NCBI RefSeq assembly: GCF_011745365.1
Contig: NW_024468914.1
Coordinates: 580,001 to 644,000, forward strand
DNA: 64,000 nucleotides
Direction of reading: 5' to 3'
Source of the DNA: Cryphonectria parasitica EP155
Lineage: Eukaryota; Ascomycota; Sordariomycetes; Diaporthales; Cryphonectriaceae
Both the position numbers and the translations under genes were made by a program. Every line of letters begins with the position of its first letter. The first letter of the stretch is position 1. A model generated the notes under the pieces. The model had not been told where the DNA came from. It saw only the letters and a program-made list of their open reading frames with translations, and searched no databases. Positions 1-10,121 of the stretch are shown here, piece after piece.

Positions 1-48
1 GGGACTGCCGGACGGCAGTTTCTTTTTTTTTTTTATTTTTTTATTTTT

Positions 49-282
49 TGTAGAAGGCACTCTAGGGGCTGTACAAATGGTAGAAGGGAAGATGGTTCTT
101 CAATTAATCTATCTCAAGGCACGCTTGCCAATTGCCTTCTATATAGAAGGGCAATTGGCACTAGTCCCAACTGGGCTAGCGTACCTAGCGACTCACTGCC
201 TTTCTATTGAATGGCTCAGGCCAGTGAGTCAGGGTGGCCAGCCAGGCCTCATTCACTCGAGGCCCCTATGGCCTCTGCCACA
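49..282 (-). mobile_element. Short TG..CA element, copy 1 (solo-LTR or MITE-like)
   Basis: This 234-bp element begins TGTAGAAG and ends GCCACA. It is flanked on both sides by TTTTT, a 5-bp target-site duplication inside a T tract. The same sequence recurs at seven other places in the window in both orientations. The TG..CA ends and 5-bp duplication suggest a solo LTR. However, the outer 21 bases of the two ends match imperfectly (14 of 21) as inverted repeats, and the centre holds a palindrome built on CAATTGCCTTC, which suggests a MITE. No coding capacity is seen. Strand is relative to the 32373 copy. Confidence 0.8.
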
Positions 283-289
283 TTTTTTT

Positions 290-1430
290 ATTTTTTTCGG
301 CGCTTTCCTCCTCCTCCCCTTATCCTTATCCCCACCCAGTCCTTTCCTCCTTCCCTTCCACTCTCTCGGCTACCCTTCTCCTCGCTCCTCGCTCCCTCGT
401 TATCGCTCTCTCTGCATTCAACTTCCTCGTTCTCGTTCTCCTCCTCCCTCTCCTCCGCATCCACGTTTCCAGCCTCTTTCTTATAAGCTCTCGTCTCCTT
501 CCTCCTCGTTATCGCTCCCGTCCTTATCGCTTTCCTCACTGCCTCTCCAGAAGACCTCCTCATCGGAGCCGGGATCGGACTCCGAGGCTCCATATCAAAC
601 CTCCACCGGCCTTCCGCGCCGAGCGCCGGATGCCGACGCCCGGCCCGGAGCCTAGCCAACCACCATCGCGAGTCCAAAAGGATAGCACTTCTCAAAGAAC
701 TTCGTAACCTCCGTAAAATGCTGGAATGCCTCCGGGGCTCGCATAAGGTCTTCCAGATAGCGCTGTCTCTCGCCCGGAGTCTCAGGGTAACGACGCGGCC
801 GATCGCCGGGCTAGGGCCATCTCGAAAAGGATCTCCTTGCAAGTCGACAGTGTACTAGGTGGTCCTGTGTGCGTGCACGTCCGCACTTGCAGTGCAGCTC
901 CGCGCTATCATGATGAAAGGCCTCGTGGTACCATTTGTAGTCTCCGTGCTCCGTTCTAGTAGCTAGGAAACGGTGCAAGGTTCGTTAACCCAGCTTCAGC
1001 TCGGCTGAGCAGGCGTTCTTCGGCTCGAGTTGCTACGCTTTATATCACTTAGACAGACCTTCCTGCATGCGAGCCCAGTCCTTGTTCCGGAAAGCTCCGA
1101 GCTCCGTGCAGGAGTGACTTTTCAGCTCCGAGATCGTCGGTCCGGCCTGTTTGTCCATCGGCCCGGTCTGAGCTGCTTTGGCTAGTTAGTTCGCTAGCTC
1201 GTTGCCCGGAATGCTCATGTGGCCTGGGGATCACTTGACAGTAACAGGGGCGAGCCTCGTATCCATCCTATGCTGGAAAGAACGGAAAGCTCAATGTGAT
1301 GAATTCCCCGGGCTGCCTCGGAGGCTCTTGATTACTAACGTATTGTTCAGGCAAACTGTGATAGGATTCCGAACTCTAGCAACCCTTACCGCTGCCTCAA
1401 GTTCTCTCTAAGCGCCCCACTGCTTCAGCA
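290..1430 (-). pseudogene. Tad-like LINE ORF2 remnant: RNase H and C-terminal tail
   Basis: Read on the minus strand this is the 3' part of a non-LTR retrotransposon ORF2. Around 1200-1240 the RNase H motif PGHMSIPGNELAN is legible, followed by a stop and LAKAAQT. Further on come HGDYKWYHEAF and CKCGRARTQDHLVHC, the Cys/His cluster typical of Tad1-family C-termini. Several in-frame stops interrupt it, so it is dead. The pyrimidine-rich plus strand at 290-660 corresponds to the purine-rich tail. The region 655-1060 is homologous to 4290-4690, so two copies of one family lie close together. Confidence 0.75.
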
Positions 1431-1489
1431 TCGTAGACTGCTGCTGTGGCGTGCAAGGCGCCCGAGCCTTGTTGGAGAGGTCGCATCTG

Positions 1490-1725
1490 CGTCCTCTTAT
1501 AAATCGCATATTCATAGCTGTCGGAATAAAGGCATTGGTCTCATGTGGGTGAAAGGGCCTTTCAGGCCCCTGACACCAGGGCCCTTTCAAACGGGTGCAC
1601 CAGTACCTCTGGCCCCAGGATAGTTAGAAGGATTAGTGCAAGTGAACCGATGACCTGGCTTTTCACCCATCCTTCACCCCAATGAGTTCACTGCCCCACA
1701 TTTGACATATTGTAATGAGCACTGC
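1490..1725 (-). repeat. Dispersed repeat R1, copy 1
   Basis: On the minus strand this segment matches 18960-19215 and 26690-26915. Shared landmarks are GGGCAGTGAACTCA, GAGGTACTGGTGCACCCG and GCCTTTATTCCGACAG. Similarity stops after CCGACAG here but continues in the other two copies, so this piece marks an independently dispersed unit of about 240 bp. No ORF is recognised in it. Confidence 0.65.
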
Positions 1726-2241
1726 AGTAATCCAAAGATTCCTACTGAGGGGGTTTATGCTAACAAGAGCGGTGCCAAGTACAGGCCTTGAATACCGGAA
1801 CAAAACTGAAGTCTGAATGCAAGTGTTCACTGCCTTTGGGGCTACCAGAGTGCAGGTGTAATCTGATACTTAGATTGACAACTGAGAGCTATGTACAATA
1901 ATCTATCTACTTAGTAATGAACGCGAGGTTATGTATTCAGCTCTTCATTCCTGGACCGCGAGGACCGCTGTGCGATTGTTGCGGTCCCCTTCTGATTGGT
2001 TCCTGAGCTCTCTAACCCTAACCCTTGGTTACGTAATCCCTGTTATTTGTCCGGTGTTGGGTCGTGACAACTGGTCCTTTGTTGGCGGGGCCGTTCTTGT
2101 GACCTGCATGTTGAATGGGTCATAACACTTTACTCCTATCTAAGCTTTAGCCTCAGCTTTCAGCATATTATCAGTATTCTTAAAGCTAGCGCTATAAATG
2201 TTTCTGAAGGTATATAGAACGTTGAGCACTGCATATATATG
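1726..2241. other. Gap with no recognised gene
   Basis: AT-rich sequence with no supported coding region. A two-unit telomere-like AACCCTAACCC occurs near 2015, too short to call an interstitial telomere. Confidence 0.5.
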
Positions 2242-3100
2242 CTACATTATATGGATTGTAATTTGCTCAGCTCTGCAAACTCGTATAATCTCAGTCTTGT
2301 TCTCAAGAAGCTTTTTGCAAATGCTCTTACTAGAGGGATGCAACGCATAGCCAGTCTTGGTAAATGTAATGTTCGGAATATCATCAAGCTCAAGGTTCAG
2401 CGTATCGCATAGCAGAGTTCTAAGTTGGAAGGATTCAAGGCGAGGGGAGCTGAGAGAACCCAGACTATCTGGATGGGATTGCATATCCATCGCTACCAGG
2501 ATGCGTATGTTCTCGCATTTGGGAGTACGGAATGCAGGAGACTTGTTTCTCCTGTAAGGGCGCTGCTGACGCTGCTTTCGCCACGCCTGTAGGCTGGACT
2601 AGTCCAGAGGATGCAGGCTGGGAGCTGTGTACCCGTTGAGGGGCTACAGCCTGTCCATTCGTAGTTGCGAAGACCAGGGAGCTCAGGTGCGTTAGCAGAG
2701 CTCCCACGATGTCCCTGGCCTTCTGTCGATGCTCTGTTTTGGTGTCTCCCTGCCAGGAATCCACGAAGTCATTCAGATCGTCCCCTAGAGCCGTTACCAC
2801 CTCTTCCTTGACCATCGATAAGCGCAATATCTTGTCCAGCTGTCCTGCCAGGTGGTTGGTTAAAGCAGCGTGCGCTGTCTCCTTCGTCTTTGCCTTAGCC
2901 ACGCCCTTCCCTTTGGAGAGCAACGGCCCTGTAGCGCTTCGCGTGGTGTACATTCCCGGGGGTGAGGGGATACAGAGGCCGTGTATGGCCTCCCTCGTCC
3001 ATATCCTGCGGCCTCGAGGGCCTGACAGGCGTTACAGGAGGGTCGCCAGCCATCCTCACGTCTGCGAGGATGGCGGGTTTGTTGAGGTTTGCCGTTAAAG
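2242..3100 (-). pseudogene. Tad-like LINE ORF1 (gag-like) remnant
   Basis: Two overlapping minus-strand frames (start near 2953, end 2242) together resemble the N-terminal half of a LINE ORF1. Features are a Lys/Ala-rich start, VHSSQPASSGL, and then TKTGYALHPSSK and KLLENKTE. A plus-strand relative at 39590-40920 shares VHSSQPTSSGL, TKTGYALHLSN and KLLENKTE, so the family assignment is internally supported. A frameshift near 2480-2500 splits the product. The RT region is missing between this piece and the RNase H piece at 290-1430; both could be halves of one internally deleted element. Confidence 0.65.
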
Positions 3101-3899
3101 TTGGGTACTGTTAAGGTTTTGTATAGTAGAAAGGCGCCTGCACTAACAAGTGGAAATGCCAAGAAATTTGTGTCAGGAAGGATCCAGAAGTGTAGTTGCC
3201 CTAGACCTGTAGCTGCAAGTGGTTAAGTTACTCGAGACCGTGAGTCGCAAGGGGGGGGGGGAGCGGGTCGTAAATCGTAAAGTATAGTTGCTCTATGTTT
3301 TGTTTGTTTGTTGTATTTAACGCCCAGAAGAACGAAAAGCGGTGCTAATCGCCCGAAAACCTCCCGAGGGTATGGGGCGCGCTGAGCTAGGCTAAGGTAA
3401 CATATTGTTGAGCAAGGAAATGGCACAGTGTTAGGTGTGTATTGGCTCGAAGCCTTAAGCATTGAATTTCTAGTATAAGGACCTGAAGAGGGGATAGTAA
3501 TCTTTTATGTACAGATAGAGTGCGTGCTAGCGCGGGCTCATTCCTTGTCAACCGTTTCGTTTCTCAACACATATTATGGGAAATGAACTGTATTGGACTG
3601 CGCTTAGGGAAGGAAAAAAGGGAGGAAAAGAAAGGGAGGGAAGAAAAAAGCTGGCTAACTGGGGCTATAGATAGGTTGGCTGGCGATAGTGGGGCCAGTG
3701 ACCCACCTGGCCTCGCACATATATCCATGAATACATACACGCGACCCTTCACCTATCCAGCGACTCGATGTCCGAAGAAAGCGACGGCAAGCCGTCTGGT
3801 CGGTCCCTCCCTCGCCTCCATATGCAAGCAGAATCCGGGTAGAAAAGAAAAAGAGAGTACTCTCGAGTGTCGAAAGGCCTGGGCCGAGTGTCGTATCGC
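3101..3899. other. Transposon-derived non-coding stretch
   Basis: No gene is supported. Positions 3191-3206 hold an inverted copy of the GTCTAGGGNAACTAC motif that recurs at 38.7-39.4 and 41.6-41.8 kb. The stretch 3410-3530 matches 38803-38925 in the same orientation (AAGGAAATGGCACA, TAGAGTGCGTGCTAGCG). The remainder is purine-rich low-complexity sequence near 3610-3650. Confidence 0.5.
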
Positions 3900-4686
3900 C
3901 TGTAGGCGAGTGCGCAAGCCGCGTGGCGGCAGATAGTAGTTTTTTTCTTTCTTTCCTTTTTCCTTCCCTTCCTTCTCTTTCCTCTTCCGTCGCCATTCCT
4001 CGCATCCATCGCTATCCTCACCCTCTCCCTCCCGGATCATCGCTATCCTCACCATCCTCCTCGCTGTCCGGTACCTCCTCTCCCCAGGCCCACGGGGCCC
4101 TCGCCAGTCCGTTGCCCTCATCCTCCTCACTTTCTGCTATTGTCCCTGCTAGTTCCTCCTCCTCTTCCTCGTCTGACTGGACTCCTGTTTCCCCTTCCGT
4201 CCGGACCTCCTCTCTCACCGCCTCGAGTCCGTAAGCCGGCCTGTCTTCGCCCCCGTCACCGCCTCCGCATTAGTGCCCGATCTCGGGGCAGCTACGCCCC
4301 AGGGAGGGCAGCTCTTCTCGTAGAAACCCGTGAACTCCGTGAACCGCTTGAAGGTATCAGAATTAGTCATTAGATCCTCGAGATATTGTCTTTTCTCCGC
4401 TGGGGTGTCTGGAAAACGACGCGGACGGTGCCCTGGCCAGGGCCACCTAGAAAAGGTGCGCCAGTTACGCCTGCAGTGGACCAGGTGGTCCTGCGTTCGA
4501 GCTGCGCCGCATTTGCAGAAAAGCTCAGCGTTCTCATGGCCGACAGTCTCGTGATACCACTTGAAATCGCCGTGCCCCGTCCGAATAGCCAGGAAGCGGT
4601 GTAGAGTGCGCCGTTCAAGGCTGAGTTCAGGTGGACATGAGGTCCCCAGTTGAAAGCGCCACCCTTTATACCACTTTGAGAAGCCG
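3900..4686 (-). pseudogene. Tad-like LINE ORF2 C-terminal remnant, second copy
   Basis: The minus strand keeps a long open frame with HRFLAIRTGHGDFKWYHE, then CKCGAARTQDHLVHC, an arginine-rich stretch, and an acidic Glu/Asp-rich and Lys-rich tail. This is the expected end of a Tad1-type ORF2. The frame is cut at its upstream end exactly where the short TG..CA element starts (4687), so upstream RT and RNase H sequence is absent. It lacks most of the stops seen in the copy at 290-1430, so it is probably younger. Confidence 0.75.
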
Positions 4687-4895
4687 TGTAGAAGCACTCT
4701 AGAGGCTATACAAATGGTAGAAGGGAAGATACTTCTTCAATTAACTATCTTGAAGCACGCTGCTAATTGCTCTTCTATATATCGGGAGCATTTGGCACTA
4801 GTCCTAATTAAGCTAGTGTACCTGCTAACTCATTGTGAGTCACTGTGGCTAGCCAGGCCTCACATTCACTTGAGGCCCCTATGGCCACTGCCACA
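4687..4895 (-). mobile_element. Short TG..CA element, copy 2
   Basis: Starts TGTAGAAG and ends ACTGCCACA, in the same orientation as copy 1. The flanking 5-mers (AGCCG and TCTAG) do not match, so the flanks were probably joined by recombination or deletion. It separates a truncated LINE on one side from the truncated TPR array of gene A on the other, only 15 bp from that gene's stop codon. Confidence 0.7.
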
Positions 4896-4910
4896 TCTAG
4901 CCTCTTTTAC

Positions 4911-7900
4911 TTATTCAATTTCTTGATAAGCTCGTGCAAGCTCATGCTGTGATGCAAGTCGAGAAGGGTGGGTTTCATCAAGTGTTGTTTCCTGAATTTT
5001 CACCACATGCTCAACAGCCTCCTTCACCTGTCCGTTTGCTTGATAAGCTCGTGCAAGCTCATGCTGTGATGTGAGTTGAGAAGGGTGAGTTTCATCAAGT
5101 GTTGTTTCCTGAATTTTCACCACATGCTCCAGCAGCTCAACAGCCTCCTTCACCTGTCCGTTTGCTTGATAAGCTCGTGCAAGCTCATGCTGTGATGCGA
5201 GTCGAGAAGGGTGGGTTTCATCAAGTGTTGTTTCCTGAATTTTCACCACATGCTCAACAGCCTCCTTCACCTGTCCGTTTGCTTGATAAGCTCGTGCAAG
5301 CTCATGCTGTGATGCGAGTCGAGAAGGGTGGGTTTCATCAAGTGTTGTTTCCTGAATTTTCACCACATGCTCAACAGCCTCCTTCACCTGTCCGTTTGCT
5401 TGATAAGCTCGTGCAAGCTCATGCTGTGATGCGAGTCGAGAAGGGTGGGTTTCATCAAGTGTTGTTTCCCGAATTTTCACCACATGCTCCAGCAGCTCAA
5501 CAGCCTCCTTCACCTGTCCGTTTTCTTGATAAGCTCCTGCAAGCACATGCTGTGATGCGAGTCGAGAAGGGTGGGTTTCGTCAGAGAAGTTGCTTTCCTT
5601 CCACAAGCAGCATTTTCTCAAACATGCCACAGCTTCCTTAACCCGCCCATCCACTCTCAGACATCGGCCAACCTGTTCATATAAGTCTGCTGCTTCTTTT
5701 ATATCCAAGTCTTTACTTTCTTCGAATAGTTTCAGAGCATGTGGCAGGTAGTCTCTCCATAGATTTCGGTTCGCAAAATCATCAGATGGGAAAATCCTCT
5801 CCAAATGACGCATTGCTGTCTCTTTTACTTGCGCTGTGAAGCCTTGCTTTGCCACCCATGCTCGTGTTGCTAGGTGCACTAGATTATGCATGTCGAAGAC
5901 TGAATCCTCCCGACTAACCAAAAAGGCATATCCACGTAGCGTCCCAATAGCGTAGAACGTCTCTTCTGACTCAGGATTAGGAAGGAGAGAACGCGGTATT
6001 GCTTTCGGCTCGATGCAGGATATGAATGCAAGCAGATCAGCAGCAGTACGATTGGACTTGCGAATCTGCTCGAAGGACACAAGCCAGGTCGTTGCCACGG
6101 CATTTTGCGACCCTGGATATCGATTGCCATCGCGGAACTCACGGCTCAACAGCTTGATTATATCTTTCTCTGTGCTGCGCAGTAGCTGTAGATAGTCTGC
6201 AATTGAAACCTGGGTCGAATTCAGGTACGCTGCTGCTTGCGTGATTGCTAGCGGAAGGTATGTGAGCTCTTTCAGCAGCTTCCGCACTGCTGCAGCATCC
6301 ACCAATTGATTCTGGGATAGCCACTTCCCCAGAAGACCCATCGCTTCATCGGAGTCCATCTCGTGTATATCAATGATGTCGGCCTCGGTCTCTACCGCCA
6401 GCTTCCGGGAACGTGTCGTGAACAAGGTGAGGCCGCCTTCGCTATCCGGAAGATAATCCCATAGACCGCCTGGTGAGTTTGACGGGCCGAAAAATATGTC
6501 CTCATCATCCGCATTGTCCACGACGAGAAGCCATGGTCCGCTTATTCCTGAGCTCAGGTATCGCTGGACCACTCTTTTCAGGTCGTCGTTCTTGTCCATC
6601 ACTTGTGCAGGGAGCTTTCTTGCAATAGCGTCGCATGCTTGCTCAAAAGTCGCATCACTCAACGCCGGCACCCAGAAGATGGAGTACTCTGGCTTTGCTT
6701 GCCGAACCCAGTACGCAAATTTGAGAGCAATTTGCGTCTTGCCAATGCCGCCTAGACCTACAAGCGCAAGCCTTTGAAAGTTCTGGTGAAAGAACTTTTG
6801 TTTAAGCGAGTCAAGTAATCTATCTCGTCCGACGAACTTTGTATTCTCGCGAAGTGGGATGGAATAGCACGGTGAGGCAGTATTAGCTGCGATATGATTA
6901 GCAACTATTACACGACACAATACAGGTATTTTAGGCTAACCACCAAGACTGCCACCCAGTCTGCCTGCAGCTCCTGTTTCGGCTTGAGCTTCATTTTTGT
7001 TCAGCATATCGCTGAGAATGCACTGCTGGAGAACACCGCGAAAAGTACGATATCGTACATCGCTTCTATCATCACATCTTGCCATTTGCATGTGGTCCGC
7101 ATCAATGCTTTCAACCTTTTCGAATTGCCGTGGAAGGTCAAGCTTGGAAGAGAAGTCGTCAACAACCTAATCATATCAATCGATTAATTAATGCTTGCAG
7201 ACAAATCAAAGGTGACAGCAGATTTACTTTGCCGTCCAGTCCCCTCATGCCCGCTATGCCGCGTGCCTCCTGGAAAGAATGGACCTGAATGCTCAGCTCC
7301 CATATAATGGCTATAAATTCTTCGTGGATGTTATCCAGAACCTCGCTGTTCACCTCGAGCGTCTCGATGATTCTCGTATTTGTGTCTTGAAGAGCTAGGC
7401 GAGCCAAGTTCGATGCAATCTCGCCCCATTTCACGTACAAGCTTCCACGATGAGGCGTACCGAGGAAAATAATCAGTCTCGTTCGCAGGCGACATGACTC
7501 GGATCTGTGTAGGGCCTAGAATGAACTCTAGTATTTGACAGAAGATTTCAAAGAGCTACGACCAGACATACATCCTTTACAATAATCCCGCCAAGGCTGT
7601 GCGCCACGAATATGATCGGATACTAGTACAATTGTCAGCTCAAATATTATGAGAGCACTCATCCTGGACTCACCTCGTTCCCGAGGTCCCTCTCAAGCCT
7701 TGTCGCAAGATCCCGTCCATGCTGCGATACGCTGTTCTGATTGTTTGCTTGAAACAAGCCTCCAATCACATCCGCATTGTACCCGTACGTCCATACTCTC
7801 GCTTCGGGTATGTCCTCGACAAGGTAGTCTTCGGGCCAGAACACCTTAGCAGATGGCTCCCCGCTCTTCTCGTCGGCAGCTGATGGCGATTTCTTCCCTG

Positions 7901-8168
7901 TGAAAAGGGACTTGAAAGCTTGTCGCCTGCTTGCTGTCTTTTTGTATGACGTCGCGATTTCGGCAACGTTGCTGCTCGCTGCCTGGCTCGCCTCCCACGT
8001 GGATCTCGGGTGTCCCCTGAGGCCGTGCACGAAGATGATGCTGTGCTGCGTCAGTTATGCCACCTATAACCGAACCGAGAGCACATACTTGACCCGGGGC
8101 GACACGTCCCTAACGCCCGTACTGCCTCCTAATAAAGGCGTAAATCCGATGCGATGGATTTTTGTCAT
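4911..8168 (-). CDS. Gene A: alpha/beta-hydrolase-NB-ARC-TPR NLR-like receptor
   Basis: Six proposed exons (8168-8094, 8045-7674, 7622-7572, 7515-7228, 7166-6941, 6886-4911) rejoin in frame to give about 995 residues; the first exon is least certain. The N-terminus is a lipase-like alpha/beta hydrolase: FVHGLRGHP oxyanion region, nucleophile elbow AHSLGG, then FLGTPHRGS. The NB-ARC part has Walker A GLGGIGKT, kinase-2 WLLVVDNADD, FTTRSR and LPLAI. The C-terminus is six TPR-type units of 38-42 residues, five almost identical, ending at a truncated AYQ-EIE. Such proteins act in fungal non-self recognition, with the hydrolase as likely effector. The array stops 15 bp from a mobile-element copy, so further repeats may have been lost. 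No internal stop was found; function is inferred from family knowledge. Confidence 0.8.
4914..5640 (-). repeat. Near-identical TPR-coding tandem repeats of gene A
   Basis: Units of 126 bp encode a 42-residue TPR. Three of the units lack the same 12 bp (CTCCAGCAGCTC region), giving EAVEHV instead of EAVELLEHV. Otherwise the units differ at only a few bases, showing recent homogenisation or expansion. The outermost unit (5520-5640) is clearly divergent and anchors the array to the NB-ARC side. Confidence 0.9.
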
Positions 8169-8393
8169 GGTTGTCCTTGTGGATTGGAGGTGGGTTTAAT
8201 TTGCTGTGCGGGGTTGGATGACAGCAGGAAGTGAGTCGTGTCAGAATTGGGCTGGAAACCCGCTCGCTACATAGCCAAAGGTGGCGTAAGACCACGTAAG
8301 CAGGTCTTAGGTAACAATGTATGTGCGCACTAGACTAGAAGAGGACGATGATGAGCCTTAATTACGCTGCCACCCTCCCTGCTGATGTTACTT
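8169..8393. promoter_or_regulatory. Upstream region of gene A
   Basis: Sequence between the proposed start of gene A and a mobile-element copy. No clear core promoter element was identified; listed only as the likely promoter by position. Confidence 0.25.
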
Positions 8394-8605
8394 ATGGTAG
8401 AGCCTCAGTGAAACGTGAGGCCTGTCTGATTCACTGGCCTGGCGCATTCAATGGAAAGTAGTGAGTCAGCAGATGCGCTAGCCTAATTAGAACTAGTGCT
8501 AATTGCTCTCGATATAGAAGAGCAATTGGCAGCGTGCCTCGAGATAGTTAATTGAAGAATCATCTTCCCTTCTACCATTTGTACGGCCCCTAGAGTGCTG
8601 CTACA
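8394..8605 (+). mobile_element. Short TG..CA element, copy 3 (degraded 5' end)
   Basis: Matches the family from the GCCTCAGTG region to CTAGAGTGCTGCTACA, in the orientation opposite to copies 1 and 2. The first bases are altered, so the start is approximate and no target duplication can be recognised. Confidence 0.65.
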
Positions 8606-8884
8606 ATGAGTTTTCAGACAAAATCGTCTTCTTCTCTCTTGTAGACCATTTTGAAAGTGCATGAGCATCACCACTAGCCAAAGAGCACCCTCGTCACCAG
8701 TGCTCAGCCAACTCAGTCCAAGCGTTCATACTATTCGACTGGGAGCGGATAAGATCAAGAAGACTGGTGTCAACCCTTTCCAGAGCTGTCTAAGCATCCA
8801 TCAGCCCAAGTGTGTCAGCATCAGAGATATGAGGCTCCAGGGGCGTCACCACCCCGCCGTAGGTGGAGGCAAGCTGCGCATATG

Positions 8885-9012
8885 CGGGAACCGTGCACGG
8901 GCCCGCCAGCCAGCCAACAGCCAGACCTGTTGATAGCCTTAGGTAGATCGGCCTCATGGCTTTTCCTCTTCAGCGCATCGCAATATGAGCCTCTTTGCCC
9001 TCGCATAGCGCA
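8885..9012 (+). repeat. Dispersed repeat R2, copy 1
   Basis: About 128 bp matching 14990-15121 in the same orientation. Both share AGCCAACAGCCAGACCTGTT, GATAGCCT, AGGTAG and CTCTTCAGCGCA. The minus strand could encode INRSGCWLAG in both copies, but no family is recognised. Confidence 0.6.
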
Positions 9013-9032
9013 AGCTCGGCAGCGGCAGTCGC

Positions 9033-9655
9033 CTAGGCGTTGCCACCCAGACTGTCGGTAACGTCAAGAGTCGCAATCATGCTTTGGAGGGCGCTGGCGA
9101 TAGTCTGGGTATTCGCTGCGAGCGTGTTGATACTGGCCTGTGTCAGGTCGGTAGTGACGCCAGCGTGGCCACCTGTGGAGTTGACCGTTCACAATCTCGA
9201 TCTGGGTCTTGGCGGTGGTTAAGATTGTGCCGACTGCGGTCAGATTGACTTTGAGCGCTTCCTCGTCTGCAAATGGAACAGTGGGAGTGACTGCTAACCA
9301 TGTTGGCACTTGTGACTAGATTCGCAATCATTCAGCCTTGTTTTCTCTATCTCGTTTCTACTTGAATGACATGTTCATTCGAATATGTGTGTGTATATGC
9401 GTGCATAGAAGGAGGAGGGAGATGAGGCAAGGGAGAGGACTCGTCGTATTTGAGCACCCTTGTAAGGACGAAGGCTGAAGATGGTACGCCAGCTCCCAAG
9501 AGGTGAGACATGTGAGGGAGCATACTGATAGCGGCTTTGTACTCTGGAAGGGTCTCTTCAAGATTAGCGGCGACAGTTGAGATAGTGTCAACGGCTGTTT
9601 GAGCCCAGGCGGTGGAAATGAGCCCAAAGGCTGTAATCGCCGCGAGGAACTTCAT
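9033..9655 (-). pseudogene. Small secreted protein, possibly HsbA-like, frameshifted
   Basis: Exon 1 (9655-9526) encodes a signal peptide, MKFLAAITAFGLISTAWAQ, and a short helical stretch. A 259-bp intron (GTATGC...GCAG) leads to exon 2 (9266-9033). The joined product reads YKAAINEEALKVNLTAV, then TTAKTQIE, and after one extra base near 9185-9190 continues as STGGHAGVTTDL to SLGGNA and a stop. The length excess of exon 2 is exactly one base, consistent with a +1 frameshift. Small Ala/Thr/Leu-rich secreted proteins of this kind resemble fungal hydrophobic-surface-binding proteins, but that assignment is tentative. It could also be an intact gene with a sequencing error. Confidence 0.5.
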
Positions 9656-10121
9656 TTTGGATGAGTGGAGAATAGGCAGGGGAGAAATGGAATTACTATT
9701 TGGATGCTTTGTAAAGTCTGTTCTTGAAGGACTTCTTAGAATGAAGCATGCTGTTGTCGAGCTTGCACGTTTATATGATACCACTCAAAATGCAATGTGT
9801 AATTATCTGTGCTATTTTGGGATACTATGACGATCAAATAGGGCAAAATTTATTCAGTACAGCAACGCTCAAAGCGGTTGATTTTCCATTGAAAACCGAA
9901 ATCTGTCTACCCTGTCCATTCTGTCGAGAACTTTGGTAGGCATTCGGACTACAGTTTCGCGATGGAAAGTTTGCGTCCCGTGATTGTACGAGCATAATGC
10001 CGCCCGGCGCATCCCACCTTCGTGGCCCCTAGCAACTTCCCGTTAGCAAATTTTGATGAATAAAGGGTCTCATAGGATGTTTCACGGACTGCTTGGAGAG
10101 AATTGGTGGTATGGGAAGGAC
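9656..10121. other. Gap: likely upstream region of the small secreted protein
   Basis: No supported gene. AT-rich; contains the divergent side of the secreted-protein gene and the 3' flank of gene B. Confidence 0.4.

Noticed and set aside
77..707. Ser/Pro/Leu-rich plus-strand ORFs
   Set aside because: They read the pyrimidine-rich complement of the LINE tail and part of a mobile-element copy.
2009..2033. Telomere-like AACCCTAACCC
   Set aside because: Only two units; too short to be an interstitial telomere.
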